Source: Bacteroidota bacterium (lineage in GTDB: Bacteria; Bacteroidota; Ignavibacteria; UBA10030; SZUA-254). Taken from it: a DNA stretch of 7,590 bases. Location of the stretch: positions 1 to 7,590 of the forward strand of contig SCUC01000507.1 of assembly GCA_004322375.1 (NCBI GenBank). Direction: 5' to 3'. The notes beneath the pieces were generated by a model, which had not been told where the DNA came from, ran no database searches, and saw only the letters and a program-made list of their open reading frames with translations. Shown here in pieces: positions 5,868 through 7,590 of this stretch; position 1 is the stretch's first letter; each line of letters begins with the position of its first letter. The position numbers were made by a program, and so were the translations under genes.

Positions 5868-6869
5868 TTACATGGTGAGTGCCATCACCGCTTTACACGT
5901 ATGCAGCCTGTTTTCCGCTTCTGGGAATACACGCGATTGAGGACCGTCAATAACTGCATCGGTTACTTCATAGCCGCGGTCTGCCGGCAAGCAGTGCATG
6001 TAGATAGCTTTTTTCTTCGCCAGCTTCATCTTCTTCTCATCGCAAATCCAATTTTTGTACTTTTTAGAAATCTCTAGCGCTTCCTGCGGTTTATGAAAGA
6101 GCGATTCAATTCCCCATGATTTCGGATACACGATGTCCGCATCCTTAAACGCTTCATCCATGCTGTCAACAATTTCAAACTTGGTTCCGTTTTTCTTTGC
6201 CGCTTTCTTCGCGTACTCAATTTCGCTTTTCATTAATGTATATTCCGGTGGATGAGCAAGAACAACATCGAGACCGAAACGGGGCATGAGTGTAATCAAT
6301 CCTTGCGGCACCGACATCGGCTTTGCATAGCTGGGAGCGTACGCCCAGGAGACCGCAATTTTTCGCCCGCGTAAATTCTTTCCGAATTCTTCGCGAATCG
6401 TCATCAAATCGGCAAGCGTTTGAAACGGGTGGTCAATATCGCACTGCATGTTCAGAACGGGAACCTCCGCGTTCTTTGCTACTTCACGCATATATGAGTT
6501 TCCTTCACCCGGCACTAAATCATGCCGGATGGCAATCGCATGACCGTAGCTGGAAAGAATAATTCCCATATCCCTGGGAGATTCTCCATGTGCGACTTGC
6601 GATGTTTCTGCCGCGATAAAATGCGCGTGCGCGCCAAGCTGGGTGCAACCCGCTTCAAATGAATTGCGCGTTCTTGTTGATTTATCAAAGAAGAACAAGA
6701 ATGCTGTCTTATCCGGCAAATACCGGTGCGGCTTGCCTTTTTTGAACAACTTCTTGAGATCAGCGGCTGTGTTGAGCGCCAGCTCGATTTCTTTATTTGA
6801 CCAGTCTTTTGTTTCAATGTAATCTTTGCCCCGAACGGTGTTCGGGAGCTTTGGGAGTTTAGTGGACAT
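5868..6869 (-). CDS. YgeW-type (putatively knotted) carbamoyltransferase
   Basis: This is a 333-residue aspartate/ornithine carbamoyltransferase superfamily enzyme. Carbamoyl-phosphate motifs are intact: KSTRTR (63-68), HPFQTLAD (147-154) and HCLPA (292-296). It is not an ordinary ornithine enzyme. Where OTCase has a DxxxSMG ornithine-binding loop, this has DIVYPKSWG (245-253). Several stretches instead resemble E. coli YgeW as I remember it: SQVAHGES (90-97), IRHDLVPGEGNSYMREV (114-130), NMQCDIDHP (140-148) and WAYAPSYAKPMSVPQG (175-190). The last is the proline-rich loop tied to the trefoil knot in YgeW and N-acetylornithine enzymes. The second substrate is unknown. In E. coli ygeW sits in a purine/ureide region with a molybdenum hydroxylase gene, and here xdhC and mocA are neighbours, so carbamoyl transfer in ureide breakdown is a reasonable inference. 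The C-terminus (AENRLHTCKAV) is OTCase-like. Automatic naming as argF would be misleading. Confidence 0.88.
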   Translation of the reverse strand: MSTKLPKLPNTVRGKDYIETKDWSNKEIELALNTAADLKKLFKKGKPHRYLPDKTAFLFFFDKSTRTRNSFEAGCTQLGAHAHFIAAETSQVAHGESPRDMGIILSSYGHAIAIRHDLVPGEGNSYMREVAKNAEVPVLNMQCDIDHPFQTLADLMTIREEFGKNLRGRKIAVSWAYAPSYAKPMSVPQGLITLMPRFGLDVVLAHPPEYTLMKSEIEYAKKAAKKNGTKFEIVDSMDEAFKDADIVYPKSWGIESLFHKPQEALEISKKYKNWICDEKKMKLAKKKAIYMHCLPADRGYEVTDAVIDGPQSRVFPEAENRLHTCKAVMALTM

Positions 6870-6881
6870 AATGCTTTCAAT

Positions 6882-6909
6882 GCAAAATTAAAAATGAAAA
6901 ATAAAAAAT
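6882..6909. repeat. Heptamer array C (consensus NAAAAAT; minus strand ATTTTTN)
   Basis: Four contiguous 7-bp units lie on the plus strand: GCAAAAT, TAAAAAT, GAAAAAT and AAAAAAT. The array fills most of the 45-bp gap between the PIN-domain gene and the carbamoyltransferase, 5 bp past the PIN stop codon. Low complexity makes it weaker than arrays A and B on its own, but the exact 7-bp spacing of the T residues (6888, 6895, 6902, 6909) is regular. Confidence 0.55.
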
Positions 6910-6914
6910 ATCTG

Positions 6915-7316
6915 TTACAGGGATAATTTATCAACCTCTCGCTGCAATATCCTGTCGAAAGTTTCAAACCGCTGAGATTGGTAATAAACAATTGTTGATG
7001 CTACTATCAAATCAGAAGTTTTTAAGCTTACCTTTTTCATAACTGACTCTATCGTTTGATACCAAAACTTTGAGCCTCCTAATTCTAATTGAATAATTGG
7101 CGTACCCTGGAGAAAAACGTTTTTACAGCGCTCGATTTCATCCTCCTTGTTGGTGATTCTCCATAATGAATTCAATACTTCTGCGTAAACGAATTCCGGA
7201 ACCGTTATGATTTCTTTCTGTTGCGTTGCTTCGATAAACAACTCTTGAGCTTTTTCATGATGAATATCATTTTGATTAAAGAAAGCAACCCAGACAGAAC
7301 TATCGAAAAGAACCAT
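6915..7316 (-). CDS. PIN-domain ribonuclease, VapC-like toxin
   Basis: VapC-type PIN proteins are Mg-dependent RNases that act as toxins of type II toxin-antitoxin systems. The 133 residues match the usual single-domain length. The acidic active-site residues are in place: D5 in VLFDSSVWVAFF (2-13), E46 in VPEFVYAEVLNSLWR (39-53), D102 in LKTSDLIVAST (98-108) and D121 in FETFDRIL (117-124). The start ATG overlaps the stop of the upstream small gene by one base (TAATG), the coupling expected for an antitoxin-toxin pair. The RNA target cannot be read from sequence. It is not obviously related to the molybdenum genes downstream, and only 45 bp separates it from the carbamoyltransferase. Confidence 0.87.
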   Translation of the reverse strand: MVLFDSSVWVAFFNQNDIHHEKAQELFIEATQQKEIITVPEFVYAEVLNSLWRITNKEDEIERCKNVFLQGTPIIQLELGGSKFWYQTIESVMKKVSLKTSDLIVASTIVYYQSQRFETFDRILQREVDKLSL

Positions 7317-7489
7317 TACGAACGCTCGTTGCGTATGATTTTTACTGCGTCTGTTTTTTTCTTTGTTTTAAATTGCGCAGCATAGAGTAATTTCGTCACA
7401 CGCTCTACATCTTCATCACTAATTTTTTTTTCTGACCCTGTAATATTTTCTCTATGTTCTTGCACTATCGTTTTGGCGGTATTACGCAT
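7316..7489 (-). CDS. Small putative antitoxin partner of the PIN toxin
   Basis: This 57-residue frame runs from ATG at 7489-7487 to TAA at 7318-7316. It is preceded by AGGTGA (7493-7498), and an in-frame TGA lies two codons before the ATG, so this is the first possible start. The protein is highly charged (MRNTAKTIVQEHRENITG at the N-terminus, KTKKKTDAVKIIRNERS at the C-terminus). A central segment SDEDVERVTKLLYAAQF is likely helical. I recognise none of the common antitoxin DNA-binding families (RHH, AbrB, PHD, HTH). The call rests on size, charge, the ribosome site and the TAATG overlap with the toxin start. It could be a new or diverged antitoxin, or one whose DNA-binding part has been lost. 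Confidence 0.65.
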   Translation of the reverse strand: MRNTAKTIVQEHRENITGSEKKISDEDVERVTKLLYAAQFKTKKKTDAVKIIRNERS

Positions 7490-7590
7490 ATCTCACCTGT
7501 TATTTTCTTTTTCTAATGTATATCTGAAACATGTTCTATTACTAATTGGAATCAACTCTCTTCTAATTTTTCTTAACTACTCATTTCCCC
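7490..7590 (-). promoter_or_regulatory. Upstream region of the toxin-antitoxin pair
   Basis: The last 101 bp are AT-rich and non-coding as far as visible. An 8-bp palindrome AACATGTT (7528-7535) lies about 40 bp upstream of the antitoxin start, a plausible place for an autoregulatory operator. No clean -35/-10 pair is evident (TTGATT is present without a properly spaced TATAAT). The promoter may be here but is not identified. Confidence 0.3.

Noticed and set aside
5868..6869. Annotation as ornithine carbamoyltransferase (argF)
   Set aside because: The carbamoyl-phosphate motifs are shared by the whole superfamily. The ornithine-specific SMG loop is replaced by YPKSWG, and long stretches resemble YgeW.
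6515..6991. 158-aa minus-strand frame overlapping the carbamoyltransferase start and the PIN gene end
   Set aside because: It runs in another frame through the start of a clear carbamoyltransferase and the end of a clear PIN protein, and its translation has no family features.

Overview
The window is a minus-strand gene block from a bacterium with roughly mid-40s percent GC (judged by eye). Almost every base from 633 to 7489 is coding, and all supported genes read leftwards. No taxonomic marker is present. The mix of weak and good Shine-Dalgarno sites, the short AT-rich gaps filled with 7-bp-period repeats, and a secreted Lys/Glu/Met-rich protein ending in a His-His-Cys...Cys motif make me lean towards the Bacteroidota/Chlorobiota/Ignavibacteria side of bacteria. 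That is an impression, not a demonstration.

Layout in the direction of transcription (right to left). A small type II toxin-antitoxin pair comes first: an unrecognised 57-aa antitoxin candidate (7316-7489) and a PIN/VapC-like ribonuclease (6915-7316). Next is a carbamoyltransferase (5868-6869) that matches the YgeW type rather than ornithine carbamoyltransferase. A 101-bp gap then leads into a tightly packed run of five genes: xdhC (4630-5766), a secreted amidohydrolase-fold protein (3281-4621), mocA (2688-3284), moeA (1502-2695) and moaD (1260-1505). Within this run genes overlap by 4, 8 and 4 bp or are separated by 8 bp. After a 216-bp gap comes moaE (633-1043). After another 113 bp comes the start of a secreted repeat protein that leaves the window at base 1.

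Five genes form one story: late molybdenum cofactor assembly for a xanthine-dehydrogenase/CO-dehydrogenase-type hydroxylase. MoaD and MoaE make molybdopterin, MoeA inserts molybdenum, MocA adds CMP to give the cytosine dinucleotide form, and XdhC carries and sulfurates the cofactor for insertion into the apo-hydroxylase. The hydroxylase subunits and the early genes moaA, moaC and mogA/moaB are not here. The YgeW-like carbamoyltransferase next door recalls the E. coli ygeW-xdhD region and suggests purine or ureide catabolism, which is inference.

The least expected items are three. First, an exported amidohydrolase-fold protein is locked translationally into this cytoplasmic cofactor operon, and three of its usual metal-ligand positions read Gln, Gln and Asn. 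Second, a set of short intergenic arrays all have a 7-bp period but a different heptamer at each site, and each starts 0-5 bp after a stop codon. Third, a Lys/Glu/Met-rich secreted protein carries 19-residue tandem repeats; its reading frame runs off the left edge of the window.
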